Shown: positions 6,813-15,910, counted from the stretch's first letter. The stretch: DNA of 29,208 nucleotides from Sphingomonadales bacterium (GCA_013298745.1 JAAFIT010000001.1:1-29208), one strand, 5' to 3'. Numbers and translations are program-made. Notes: generated from the letters alone by a model not told the origin.

Positions 6813-9800
6813 ATGGCAGTTCAAGACGGAACCGTAAAAGCTATCCGCGTGGCGCCGGACGGCTGGTCAGCTTGGATTACACTCGAAGGGCTCGGTCGCG
6901 CAGACGTTCCGGTTGCTTACGATTTGATGAGTCAAACGTCCCCTAGGCTCAAATTGCAGGTGACCGAAGCTAGTGGCGTAGTCCGTGAAGTTATTGGTAC
7001 GGCTGTAATTCGTAAACCATTTCCGCTGGACGGCGATCTTGACCACAAGATAGTCGGTGACGACCTAATGGTCCATGTGGCGCTTTCTCATCAATTATTC
7101 ACAAATAGCGTAATTGTTGCATCAATCAGTCAAGGCTGGGCTATTTTAGGATCTGGATCTCAAACAATAGCATCAACTGGTACTGAAAATCTCACGGTCC
7201 AAAATGATTCGAGTGTTCCAGCGAATGATGCAACTTCAGTTGGCAAATTCGTTACCCCTGACCAGCAAATAGTGAATGACTTCATTCACGTCGAAGTTGT
7301 GGCGGGTAGCATATTCGCAACCGAGGCCGGGGAGGTTGCCGCTGTCCGCTTCGTCGCTCGCGATCAACACGGAATCGAAGTCGCCGTCTTGGTAGGCCAG
7401 GCTACACTGTCGACTTGGGGTAAGGGCGATGCGGAGCCAGTCTATAGCTACAATGCTCGGATTTCGACTTCTGGCCTAACGGAAGGCGATCTGATTACGG
7501 TTAGAGCGGAGATAATCGACCATATCGGCCAAGTGCATGCTAGTGCCCCGAATGGGTCAATGCCGGGCAACCCGGCCGCCTTTACCGATCAGGTCTATCT
7601 ACTCGATGCGGATGGATCATTTGGCAAATCATTTGCTTATGTGGACCTCAGTACGTCGGCGGGTGCAGGCATCGTCAGCTCGGATCCCCTCTTAGCGGCA
7701 GCGTCTCCCTTTAAGACGATTGCCGCGGCGCTGGAGGCGAGCCAGACCTTCAATCAACAAACGTACGGCCGCGCGAACCTCGACAACTCAGAAATTCGAC
7801 TGACCGCCGGCACCCATACTTGGGTGAACGGCAGCCTGACGGCGGCAAAGGCCGTAACCGACAATGTCTGGCTCACAGTGACGCGCGACCCGGCCGCCTC
7901 GATCGATGCCGTCCGCCTTACGGGCGCCATCGACGGCAAGAATTCGATTGCCTTTGCAGACTTCATCAAGATCGAAGACGTGACCCTCGATCGAGCCCCG
8001 ATGAATGGCGCGACCACAGCAATCGTGCGGGGGCAGACCGGCGATGCGCTGTGGTTGCACGACGTTGTTTTTGAGGGTCACGACCAGAATACGGTGTCCT
8101 TCCAGGTTCCAGATGTTTGGGTCACTCAGGCCGATTTTAGTGGCACCGGGCGTGCGCTGACCGCGTTTTCGACCGACCTGAACGTATTCCGGATCCGTGG
8201 AATCGAGGCCGATGCAACACCAGGTGGTTTCGTGGCCGGTTACCTGCTTGTAGGTTCTGACTTACATAATTTATCGATACGGTATCCGGTGAACGTCAAC
8301 GCGCCGAATGCCAACGGTTCCATCATTGCATACAACGCACTGTCGACCGAGACGACAACCACGTTGTTTGGTGTTGGCAGCAATTCAGTTGTCCACGGCG
8401 TTGCTGTTATTGGAAACAATTTTCAGGGCGTGAATGGACCAAGCCCAACGGTAAGCTTGTCTGGCGACAATCAGAAATTCGATATTTCGAACATCATTTT
8501 TCACAATAACATCGTGTCCGGGGAGCGCACAAACGTTGGATATAATGATGTATTTGGTCAGCACAATAGCAAAACGCTAATTTCACTGAAGTGGAATGAT
8601 TTGTACCAACTGAATACGAAACACGATGTTTTTTCAAAGGATGGCGAAAACACCGGTGGCTGGTCGGTTCTGTACGGTGTCGGCTTTGAAGATAACGTTG
8701 TTCATAACAAACCTGCCGGCCGAACCGGCTTTGGCTTTGCCTTCGATGGTCTGGGATCGACAGTTGAGGGAAACCTCGCTCCGACGCCGCAGATAGATAT
8801 AGCTGATGTCTCGAGCAACGTTGCGCCACCTATTGCGGCCTCTGACACGTACCTGATGAGTGAAGATGGTGAGCTCAGGATCGCATCATCGGAAGGCATA
8901 TTGCACAACGATCGTGATTCTAATGGCGATACGCTGGCAACGGTGCTCGCCAGTGCGCCAAAAAATGGCCTGCTAAGCTTGGCTCCGGATGGGAGCTTCC
9001 GCTATGTGCCAAACGCGAACTTCAATGGATCGGATAGTTTTTCCTATTTTGTTAACGAAGGCGAGGTCGCGTCCGATCCCGTATCGGTGACGATCATCGT
9101 CCAAAGCGCGAACGATCGACCGATCCTTCAGAACGATCGCAGCGCTCCGACCCTGGCAGGCGATACCATTCGCTTCGCTCTTGGCGATTTGCAGAACAAT
9201 GATTCGGACATCGACGGTGATACACTTGTCATCAGTTCGATTTCAGACGCCGTTAATGGTACCGTCGAGGCTCTCGATGGCTCGATCCTGTTCAAGATCG
9301 ATGATAACGCGCGCGGGTTGGCAACATTTGTCTATACCGTCGATGATGGACACGGGGGCATATCGACGGCGACCGTCATTGTACCAATTGTTGCTGCCAT
9401 AAACGCGGCGCCGAGCATCGCATCGGACACCGTCATTTTGGTTCCTGAAAATCAGCTTGAGGTGCAAACCGTATGGGCGAGCGATGCCGATATCTGGCAA
9501 GATCTCGCCTTTTCGGTCGCTGGAGGTGCCGATAGCAATGCCTTTGAAATCAATGCAAAAACAGGCGAGCTTCGTTTTATCGGGGCGCCAGATTATGAGC
9601 GTCCTGCCAACGCTAACGGCGATGGACTTTACGAACTGATCGTAAGAGTCTCGGATGGACTTAGTTCTAATGATCAGCTGTTGGTCGTCAAAGTCCTAGA
9701 CGCCAATGAAGCGCCTGACGCCAGGGACGACATCGCTATTCTCGATGAGGACGATCACACCGACAACCTTATTAGCTTGCTGCTTGCTAACGACTCTGAC

Positions 9801-11906
9801 GTCGATAGCGGCGACACGCGCAAGGTGATCGACGTTACAACTGCCGGCACACACGGCCGCGTCGTTTTTGATTCAGCCTCTCAGACCCTCGTCTATTTTG
9901 CTGACTCTGACGCACAAGACGCACTCCGCGCCAACCAGTCTGCCGATGATGTGTTTCGCTACACAATCTCTGATGCCGCCGGGCAAACGAGCACAGCAAC
10001 TGTCAGGATAACGGTGCGAGGTGTCGACAACGATGACGTATACGGCACGCCGGGGTCAGACACGCTGACTGGAACTTCGTTTGGTGTCTTACTGAGCGGG
10101 GGTGATGGCGACGATCGCTTCCATGTCGTGTCCGCAAATGACGTTGTCTTGGAGCTTCCTGGTCAAGGGGTTGATGAGGTCGCAACGGCACTTGCCGCTT
10201 ATGAGCTCAACGCCAATGTCGAAAATCTGCGCTCTACCGGCACGGCACCATTCACCGGGACAGGTAACGCGCTCGCGAACGTCATCTCCAGCGGTTCTGG
10301 CAACGACACACTTCTTGGCCTTGGCGGTAACGATGTCTTGCAGGGCGGTGGCGGCAACGACATTCTCGATGGTGGTGAGGGCTTCGACACTGCAAGCTAC
10401 CGTGAGGCGACAACCGCGGTCACCGTCAACCTAACCGTGGCCGGCCCTCAAACCACTGGTGGAGCCGGTTCGGATACCCTTACCAGCATCGAAAACATCA
10501 TCGGTTCAGCCTTCAACGACAGGCTGACCGGCAATGCCGGCGTCAACATCATTGAAGGCGGTGCCGGAAATGATCTGCTCGACGGTGGGCTTGGCATCGA
10601 CACTGCGAGCTATACCAGTGCCGACAGCGGCGTAGCCGTCAACCTTGGCCTTCTGACTGCTCAGAACACTGGTGGTGCCGGTATAGACACGCTTAGAAGC
10701 TTCGAGAACCTGCTTGGCTCTGCGTTTGCTGACACTCTCACCGGTAACACCGCTGGCAACATGATCGAGGGCGGTCTCGGCAATGACGTCCTTGATGGCG
10801 GCGCTGGTACCGACACAGTATCGTACGAGCACGCACCATCTACGGTGACGGTCAATCTTGCTCTGCAGGGCAGAGCCCAGAACACAGGCGCTGCCGGCAA
10901 CGATACACTCCTCAACTTTGAAAACCTGACCGGTTCGGCGTTCGACGATACGCTAGCTGGCAACACCGGCAGCAATGTCCTCGACGGAGGCGCTGGTATC
11001 GACATGCTGACCTATGCAGCGGCCTCGGCCGGGGTGAACATCAGTCTCGCCGCGACGACCATGCAGGCGACTGGCGGTGCCGGACACGACACGATCCGAA
11101 ACTTCGAGAATCTGACCGGATCGGCATTTAATGATACGCTGGGCGGAGATGGCAACGACAATATCCTGGATGGTGGCGCCGGTAGCGATACCGTCAGCTA
11201 TAGCCGTGCAATTGCAGGTGTAACGGTCAGTCTAGCAATGCAAGGTGAGGTGCAGGCAACCGGCGGTGGCGGCAACGACACACTCATCAACTTTGAAAAT
11301 TTGACCGGCTCCACGTTCGACGATGTGCTCGCAGGCAATGCTGGTGACAATATGATCGATGGCGGGCTTGGATTCGATACGTTGAGCTACGCCGGCGCCA
11401 GTGCTGGGGTCACTGTTAGCCTGGCGCTAACGACAGCGCAGGATACCGGTGGTGCAGGACGGGACACAGTGAGAGGCATCGAAAAGCTCATTGGTTCAAG
11501 CGCCAACGATCATCTGATCGGGTCTTCTCGTGCTGATAGGCTGGTTGGCGGAGCAGGTGCGGATCGACTGACGGGCGGGGGCGGTGCTGACCTGTTCCAG
11601 TTCGTTTCGACCAGCGACTTTGGTACCGGCGGGGCTCGCGATCTGATCACCGACTTCAGCCGCTCGGAAGGCGATCGCATCGATCTCTCAGGCATCGATA
11701 CCATTGGCATCCTCGCTGGGGACCAGTCCTTCCTGTTCATCGACAACGGGACGTTTTCGGGCCAGGGGGGCGAGCTCCGCTACCAGCTGAATTCTGGCGT
11801 GTTCTCGGTCAGCGGTGACTTGGACGGAGACCGCATCGCCGACTTCACCTTCGATGTCGTAGGAAATGGGCTCACATTTCTCCAGGCTACGGACTTCGTA
11901 CTATGA
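6813..11906 (+). CDS. giant RTX protein with beta-helix, Ig-like and cadherin domains
   Basis: ATG at 6813 follows GGAGG four bases upstream. The 1697-residue product has no N-terminal signal peptide. Residues 1-260 are unassigned. About 263-655 resemble a right-handed parallel beta-helix (SPFKTIAAALEAS, many short N/D/G-rich turns). Residues 670-865 hold two Ig-like domains of the long adhesin type (LHNDRDSNGDTL, DSDIDGDTL), 865-967 a cadherin-like domain (APDYERPANANGDGLYELIV), and 967-1072 a third Ig-like domain. From 1073 to about 1560 come calcium-binding RTX nonapeptides (GGAGNDLLDGG) in modules, and the last ~135 residues form a serralysin-type C-terminal cap (DLITDFSRSEGDRIDLSGID) carrying the type I secretion signal. 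It should be secreted and fold in calcium as an adhesin or surface/matrix protein. No type I exporter genes are in the window. Segments near 7.1-7.3 and 8.4-8.65 kb are clearly more AT-rich than the rest. Confidence 0.9.
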   Translation: MAVQDGTVKAIRVAPDGWSAWITLEGLGRADVPVAYDLMSQTSPRLKLQVTEASGVVREVIGTAVIRKPFPLDGDLDHKIVGDDLMVHVALSHQLFTNSVIVASISQGWAILGSGSQTIASTGTENLTVQNDSSVPANDATSVGKFVTPDQQIVNDFIHVEVVAGSIFATEAGEVAAVRFVARDQHGIEVAVLVGQATLSTWGKGDAEPVYSYNARISTSGLTEGDLITVRAEIIDHIGQVHASAPNGSMPGNPAAFTDQVYLLDADGSFGKSFAYVDLSTSAGAGIVSSDPLLAAASPFKTIAAALEASQTFNQQTYGRANLDNSEIRLTAGTHTWVNGSLTAAKAVTDNVWLTVTRDPAASIDAVRLTGAIDGKNSIAFADFIKIEDVTLDRAPMNGATTAIVRGQTGDALWLHDVVFEGHDQNTVSFQVPDVWVTQADFSGTGRALTAFSTDLNVFRIRGIEADATPGGFVAGYLLVGSDLHNLSIRYPVNVNAPNANGSIIAYNALSTETTTTLFGVGSNSVVHGVAVIGNNFQGVNGPSPTVSLSGDNQKFDISNIIFHNNIVSGERTNVGYNDVFGQHNSKTLISLKWNDLYQLNTKHDVFSKDGENTGGWSVLYGVGFEDNVVHNKPAGRTGFGFAFDGLGSTVEGNLAPTPQIDIADVSSNVAPPIAASDTYLMSEDGELRIASSEGILHNDRDSNGDTLATVLASAPKNGLLSLAPDGSFRYVPNANFNGSDSFSYFVNEGEVASDPVSVTIIVQSANDRPILQNDRSAPTLAGDTIRFALGDLQNNDSDIDGDTLVISSISDAVNGTVEALDGSILFKIDDNARGLATFVYTVDDGHGGISTATVIVPIVAAINAAPSIASDTVILVPENQLEVQTVWASDADIWQDLAFSVAGGADSNAFEINAKTGELRFIGAPDYERPANANGDGLYELIVRVSDGLSSNDQLLVVKVLDANEAPDARDDIAILDEDDHTDNLISLLLANDSDVDSGDTRKVIDVTTAGTHGRVVFDSASQTLVYFADSDAQDALRANQSADDVFRYTISDAAGQTSTATVRITVRGVDNDDVYGTPGSDTLTGTSFGVLLSGGDGDDRFHVVSANDVVLELPGQGVDEVATALAAYELNANVENLRSTGTAPFTGTGNALANVISSGSGNDTLLGLGGNDVLQGGGGNDILDGGEGFDTASYREATTAVTVNLTVAGPQTTGGAGSDTLTSIENIIGSAFNDRLTGNAGVNIIEGGAGNDLLDGGLGIDTASYTSADSGVAVNLGLLTAQNTGGAGIDTLRSFENLLGSAFADTLTGNTAGNMIEGGLGNDVLDGGAGTDTVSYEHAPSTVTVNLALQGRAQNTGAAGNDTLLNFENLTGSAFDDTLAGNTGSNVLDGGAGIDMLTYAAASAGVNISLAATTMQATGGAGHDTIRNFENLTGSAFNDTLGGDGNDNILDGGAGSDTVSYSRAIAGVTVSLAMQGEVQATGGGGNDTLINFENLTGSTFDDVLAGNAGDNMIDGGLGFDTLSYAGASAGVTVSLALTTAQDTGGAGRDTVRGIEKLIGSSANDHLIGSSRADRLVGGAGADRLTGGGGADLFQFVSTSDFGTGGARDLITDFSRSEGDRIDLSGIDTIGILAGDQSFLFIDNGTFSGQGGELRYQLNSGVFSVSGDLDGDRIADFTFDVVGNGLTFLQATDFVL
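10300..11520 (+). repeat. tandem RTX modules of about 62-72 codons
   Basis: Within the RTX gene, a module of the form LTGSAFxDTLxGN, GGxGNDxLDGG, DTxSY, VxVxLA, TGGAGxDTxxxFEN recurs about six times. The GS(A/T)F anchors start near 10503, 10719, 10933, 11119, 11308 and 11493, so spacing falls from about 215 to about 187 bases. The repeats are diverged at DNA level, which argues for old duplication with selection on the protein. Confidence 0.8.
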
Positions 11907-12170
11907 AATTTTCGATCGCGCGCAGTTTGAGTTACTCATCTGCGCCGAAGACTTAGATGCAGTTATTATCCGGTCTGGAATGACGACCATCCCGCCCGGC
12001 CGGTGTCGATGAAGGATTTCAAACATCGAATGGTTACGTTTGAAAGCTATTTGAATCAATCGGTAGTTGAAACACTTTTATTGAAGGCGGCGACTCCCAT
12101 CGCGGTCAATAAAAATGCATAGTATCATTTGGAAATGGATTTCCAGTAAACTATAGACTGATTGAAATTT
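11907..12170. other. AT-rich spacer between convergent genes, with a short dyad
   Basis: This 264-base spacer separates the RTX gene from the leftward MarR-type regulator. I see no gene. It contains a dyad TGGAAAT-GG-ATTTCCA at 12130-12145, near AT-rich runs on both sides. It might act as a weak bidirectional terminator, but the stem is AT-rich and no clean T-run follows. Confidence 0.3.
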
Positions 12171-12683
12171 TTATTTTTCAGAGGCAACCGTTCCAAACTT
12201 TATCATTCGTTCGTAGATCGCTTCTGAAAGCTGGGTGTACCTGCGCCGTCCATCCTTTGGATCGGGTACAATAACAATTAATCCCTCGTCCTTTAACTGG
12301 TTTATACAGCGTAAGGCCGTCGTCGTTGGCACATTTGCAGCCAAAGATAGGCTAGAAACTGAAATTCGACGATTCTCAGCCATCGCGATTGTCAGATCAA
12401 GGATCATGTCCCAGGCTGGGTCAGCGAAATGATGCTCTGGAAACGCATGGTTCCTACGCTTTCGTATTGCAACAATCTTACGAAGACGAGTGACAGCCAA
12501 TGCTGTCTGCTCAGCAGCAGTTATGTTTGACGGCTCATCAATGCTATCAATCTCTTCGAAAACTTCAACAAGCGTCTTGGAAATGTGTGAAATTTTCTGC
12601 TTCAGATCGGCAATGAGAGCTTTTTTTGACCGATTTACTGGAGATTGATGCCTTTTTACGGACGACGGATCTTCATGCGCCAC
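12171..12683 (-). CDS. MarR-type winged-helix regulator
   Basis: Start is GTG at 12683 with GGAGGGG eight bases upstream, giving 170 residues. The N-terminal ~60 residues are a basic, probably helical dimerisation arm. The DNA-binding domain is in the second half: ISVSSLSLAANVPTTTALRC is the helix-turn-helix, INQLKDEGLI the recognition/linker helix, and PDPKDGRRRYTQLSEAIYER the wing, as in MarR proteins. It follows a degenerate receiver-domain gene by about 125 bases in the same direction. The pair may be a two-protein regulatory switch whose input is not phosphorylation. The ligand and targets are unknown. Confidence 0.75.
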   Translation of the reverse strand: MAHEDPSSVKRHQSPVNRSKKALIADLKQKISHISKTLVEVFEEIDSIDEPSNITAAEQTALAVTRLRKIVAIRKRRNHAFPEHHFADPAWDMILDLTIAMAENRRISVSSLSLAANVPTTTALRCINQLKDEGLIVIVPDPKDGRRRYTQLSEAIYERMIKFGTVASEK

Positions 12684-12808
12684 GACGAATGCCCCTCCAG
12701 CCTAGGTAAATTATAGTGCTTCCCTCCCCGAAGCCTTGGCATCTTGCGTGGCAAATTCTGGGCTGTCCATAACAATCTGGCAAATAATTTATTGCGGTAT
12801 CGAATCTT

Positions 12809-13210
12809 TCAACATTCAGAAACAATATTTTCAAGTTTGACAATATCGAGCGGCAAAGTCAGCAGATATAACTTGGCATTTGCACGGCCATAATCAGGCA
12901 AAATGGGTGAATTCCCAATCACCACTATGGCTGGAGGCGCAATTTTGCGGTTTAAGATTTCCGGTGCGTGGGTCTGAAACTGATGGTCGTCAACAAATGC
13001 GATGCGAAAGGCTTCTTCCGGGAGATCGTCAATCGCTTTGTATGCCTGGGTTGCCCACCCCAGAATCTCGAGAAACAGTCTGATCGTCTCGCTAACAGTT
13101 TCATCGAGGCCAATCAGCGAAGCCATTGGCGGAGCATTCGCATCGTTAGCGAACGGCGCCGGCATTTCTTGATTAGGCAAAGCTACACACCCCCCAGGTT
13201 TCTCACGCAT
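12809..13210 (-). CDS. degenerate receiver-domain protein
   Basis: ATG at 13210 has GGAGG eight bases upstream; the product is 133 residues with no output domain. Residues about 30-130 follow the alternating pattern of a response-regulator receiver: SLIGLDETVSETIRLFLEIL, FRIAFVDDH, PAIVVIGNSP, AKLYLLTLPLDIVKLENIV. The central Asp may survive in VDDH. The paired N-terminal acids are reduced to one site (LDE), the Thr/Ser after strand 4 is Asn, and the strand-5 Lys (normally KP) is replaced (LTLP). It is therefore probably a pseudo-receiver that does not phosphorylate normally. It lies upstream of, and in line with, the MarR-type regulator. Confidence 0.65.
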   Translation of the reverse strand: MREKPGGCVALPNQEMPAPFANDANAPPMASLIGLDETVSETIRLFLEILGWATQAYKAIDDLPEEAFRIAFVDDHQFQTHAPEILNRKIAPPAIVVIGNSPILPDYGRANAKLYLLTLPLDIVKLENIVSEC

Positions 13211-13343
13211 TGCTCGATCCTCCGATCGACAAGACGCAATTGATATTTACCTCTTATAAACTCTTTACGTGCTGTCAATGTCGCTAAACGAAAATAGTGT
13301 TCCCACTCCCGCGCGGCTCACATAACGCATGAGGCCGCGTTAG

Positions 13344-13361
13344 GTTCCTGGCGCCAAGAAC
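13344..13361. promoter_or_regulatory. near-perfect 18-bp dyad upstream of the receiver gene
   Basis: GTTCCTGGCGCCAAGAAC is an inverted repeat with one mismatch per arm. It lies about 135-150 bases upstream of the receiver-like gene start (13210), in a 296-base spacer with no gene. It could be an operator, for example for the MarR-type protein, but nothing else supports this. Confidence 0.3.
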
Positions 13362-13506
13362 GGCCAGAGATCCGCCTTTTTGCGAGGCCGACATGCGTGC
13401 ACCGCGGTCACTGCCTAATGCGGTGCGACATCAGCTGAATCATGCCTCATTATCGTGAATGGCCCGCCCGCTCTGATCGACGACACAAGCTGCGATGGAA
13501 CTGCAC

Positions 13507-14403
13507 CTACCTGTTAGAATGCTTGCGCAAGTCACGATCGTATTGCTCGATTTCCCGGATAAATTTATGTCGTCCGGCTTCCGTGAGGTCGTCATGGAGG
13601 CGATATTTTGTCTTGTTGGCGACCACAAACGCGTTGATGTCGTTTGAATTCGGTCGACGATAGCGGTGTGCGCGTCGCGTGCATTCATCGGGCGCCACAA
13701 ATCGCAGCATCAGTCGAATGCGATGCTCATACACAATCTCGTTGAAAAAGAATGGCTTCAATCCCGCATCTCGTTTCGCCTTTGACTTCCAGCTCGCAAG
13801 GTTGTCTCGGATCGTGCCATCGGCATCGATCGCCCTTTGTTGGAGCTTCTTCCAATGCGCCAGTTCGGCTGCCGTCCTAGGGCCAACAGTGACCGGCATT
13901 CCGTCATCGCCAGGGACGATATCGTCAGGGTGCGGATAAAGCTTAGGCTCCGGAAGACCGCGGCTTTGCGCGAACTCGATCGCTTCGATAGCTTCAGCCT
14001 TATACTTATTCGCCGTGTCAATGAATTCGATCGCTTGCGTTCGGCGCCGGGTCTCGGCTTTCTCGACGTGCTCGACGAAGGTTTTGGCTGCCAGCCGGTT
14101 CCCCTTAAGCCCTGCCAAAGCCAACGATCTGTACACGGCTTCAACTGCCGACAACGTCACTGGCTTGTCGCCCTCACGCAGCAGTACGGGGCGGTATGCT
14201 TCGCCAAGCAAGACGCTGTCGATAGCGAGGTGGTCTGCCAGGGGAGGCGGGATATTTGGCGAGACGCGCTTGTTAGCCTTTGGTCGACCACTCGGGTTTC
14301 CGGACGTCCCCTTCTTGAATCGATGCTGCGGCGGAGGTCGGCGATACCCCACCTCATAGGCCACGACGCCGTTGTGTGGCGGCTCTGAATCTTCCAGACT
14401 CAT
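13507..14403 (-). CDS. DUF5681 domain protein
   Basis: I place the start at ATG 14403, overlapping the stop of the methyltransferase gene (ATGA); the frame is open further upstream but only inside that gene. The 298-residue protein has, near residues 17-42, the motif GYRRPPPQHRFKKGTSGNPS followed by GRPK, the signature of DUF5681. This domain is common in prophage and integrative-element proteins next to ParB-type methyltransferases. The rest is charged and helical, ends in DRDLRKHSNR and has no membrane segment. Function is unknown; the basic GNPSGRPK segment suggests nucleic-acid contact. Coupling to the methyltransferase implies a joint role. Confidence 0.8.
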   Translation of the reverse strand: MSLEDSEPPHNGVVAYEVGYRRPPPQHRFKKGTSGNPSGRPKANKRVSPNIPPPLADHLAIDSVLLGEAYRPVLLREGDKPVTLSAVEAVYRSLALAGLKGNRLAAKTFVEHVEKAETRRRTQAIEFIDTANKYKAEAIEAIEFAQSRGLPEPKLYPHPDDIVPGDDGMPVTVGPRTAAELAHWKKLQQRAIDADGTIRDNLASWKSKAKRDAGLKPFFFNEIVYEHRIRLMLRFVAPDECTRRAHRYRRPNSNDINAFVVANKTKYRLHDDLTEAGRHKFIREIEQYDRDLRKHSNR

Positions 14404-15734
14404 TCGGCAGCCATGGTTGTCGCGACACCCATACGCTCGTCCGTGACATCTTCGAAGGGGAGTCCGGACGCTTCGAGCGTTGCCCGCTTGCCAGTCAATC
14501 GCTGCCAGCGATTGACGATGACATCGCAATAGCCTGGGTCATACTCAATCAGTCGCGCCGAACGGCCTGTCTTCTCGGCGGCAATCAGCGTGCTGCCGGA
14601 GCCGCCGAACGCATCGAGGACAATCTCGCCACGCTTCGAGCAATCGCGGATCGCGTCAGCAACAAGTGCGACCGGCTTGACCGTCGGGTGCATCGCCAGC
14701 TCTTCCCCGCGGCTCGCACTCATACTGCTGATACCGGCATAGTCCCAGACATTGGTCCGATAGCGCCCAGTATCTCCAAGCCCGAACGTATTGGTATGTG
14801 GCGCAGTGCCTACCTTCCACACAAACACCAGTTCGTGCTTCGAGCGGTAGAACGTCCCCATGCCTCCGTTGGTCTTGTTCCAAACGCAGAGGTTCTTGAG
14901 CTCGGTGAAAGCTTGTTGCCCCGCGGCGAGCATCTCGCTCATGTGCCGCCAATCCATACAGACGAAAGCGATCGCCCCATCGCGGCAATGTCTCGCCATC
15001 GTCCCTAAGGAAGCACTCAAGAAGGCTGTGAACGCGGCCTCGCTCATTTCGCCCGAGGCCATCGCGAACTCAGCATGCTTCACCGAACCTGAGCCACAGA
15101 CATGGCCATCGATCGCGACGTTATAGGGGGGGTCGGTAAACACTAGGTCGGCGGCCTCGTTGCCGAGCAGCAGAGCATAGTCGCTCTGGCTTCGCGCGTC
15201 CCCGCAGACCAACTTATGGCGACCAAGCAGCCAAAGGTCGCCGCGGATAGTGACAGGATTGCTTGGCAACGCCGGAATGGCGTCCTCCGGGCCGGCCGGC
15301 GTATCGCTCGCCGCCTCTCGCGCATCGTCAAGCACGAGATCGATTTCGGCTAAACTGAACCCTGTCAGCTCAACGTCAAACTCGAGGTCGATCAGGCCCT
15401 GAAGTTCGAGCGCTAGGAGTTCGCTGTCCCAGCCAGCATTGAGCGCCAGCTTGTTGTCGGCGATGATGTACGCCCGTCGTTCGGCTTCGCTAAGGTGGGA
15501 AAGTGCCAACGTCGGGATCTCGGCCATCGCGAGCAAGTTCGCCGCCAGCACTCGGCCGTGCCCCGCGATAATGGTGCCGTCATCGGCAACCAATACCGGA
15601 TTGGTGAAGCCGAATCGTTCGATGCTGTCGGCGATCTGCCGCACTTGCTTCTTGCTGTGGGTGCGGGCGTTACGAGCGTATGGTTTAAGCGTTGCAGGTG
15701 GTCTGTAAATGATCTCGTGCCGGGTGCTTACCAA
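14400..15734 (-). CDS. ParB-domain DNA methyltransferase (N4/N6 type), orphan
   Basis: Residues about 1-130 form a ParB/Srx-like domain (LKPYARNARTHSKKQVRQIA, ADDGTIIAGHGRVLAA, LSEAERRAYIIADNKLA). The remainder is a beta-class amino-methyltransferase with the catalytic DPPYNVA (about residue 206) before the SAM-binding FGGSGST (about 388). The frame opens at TTG 15740, but the AAAGGA site abuts that codon; TTG at 15734 sits six bases after GGA and is my preferred start. It should methylate adenine N6 or cytosine N4 in a specific site. No restriction partner is adjacent, so it is an orphan methylase, typical of prophages and integrative elements. Its promoter contains a LexA box. Confidence 0.9.
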   Translation of the reverse strand: MVSTRHEIIYRPPATLKPYARNARTHSKKQVRQIADSIERFGFTNPVLVADDGTIIAGHGRVLAANLLAMAEIPTLALSHLSEAERRAYIIADNKLALNAGWDSELLALELQGLIDLEFDVELTGFSLAEIDLVLDDAREAASDTPAGPEDAIPALPSNPVTIRGDLWLLGRHKLVCGDARSQSDYALLLGNEAADLVFTDPPYNVAIDGHVCGSGSVKHAEFAMASGEMSEAAFTAFLSASLGTMARHCRDGAIAFVCMDWRHMSEMLAAGQQAFTELKNLCVWNKTNGGMGTFYRSKHELVFVWKVGTAPHTNTFGLGDTGRYRTNVWDYAGISSMSASRGEELAMHPTVKPVALVADAIRDCSKRGEIVLDAFGGSGSTLIAAEKTGRSARLIEYDPGYCDVIVNRWQRLTGKRATLEASGLPFEDVTDERMGVATTMAAE

Positions 15735-15784
15735 GGTCAATCCTTTCGGTCGTGACCCCCAGGACTTTTATCTCGTTAACATGA

Positions 15785-15813
15785 CATTTAACAGATGTTC
15801 CCGTATTGTTCAA
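15785..15813 (-). promoter_or_regulatory. promoter of the methyltransferase operon
   Basis: On the minus strand TTGAAC (15808-15813) and TAAATG (15785-15790) are separated by exactly 17 bases, a plausible sigma-70 -35/-10 pair about 50 bases upstream of the methyltransferase start. The LexA box covers the -35 end and most of the spacer, the right place for repression. Confidence 0.5.
15797..15811 (-). promoter_or_regulatory. LexA (SOS) box 3
   Basis: On the plus strand the sequence is GTTCCCGTATTGTTC, an exact GTTC-N7-GTTC match. It overlaps the predicted promoter of the methyltransferase/DUF5681 pair, so these genes are probably induced by DNA damage. Confidence 0.7.
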
Positions 15814-15910
15814 TAGCTGTGATGAGGGTCGCATTCGTCATGCTAAGCCAGCCGGCAGCTATGTCGTGCTCGCGCGCAGAAGATAATGATCCCTGATTGC
15901 ACATCCGGCG

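Noticed and set aside
10300..11520. CRISPR-like regular repeats
   Set aside because: The periodicity is protein-coding (RTX modules), diverged at DNA level, with no identical short repeats or cas genes.
13321..13350. Possible integron attC site (TAACGC ... GCGTTAGGT)
   Set aside because: One side fits the GTTRRRY core, but the partner core does not match RYYYAAC and there is no integrase or cassette array.
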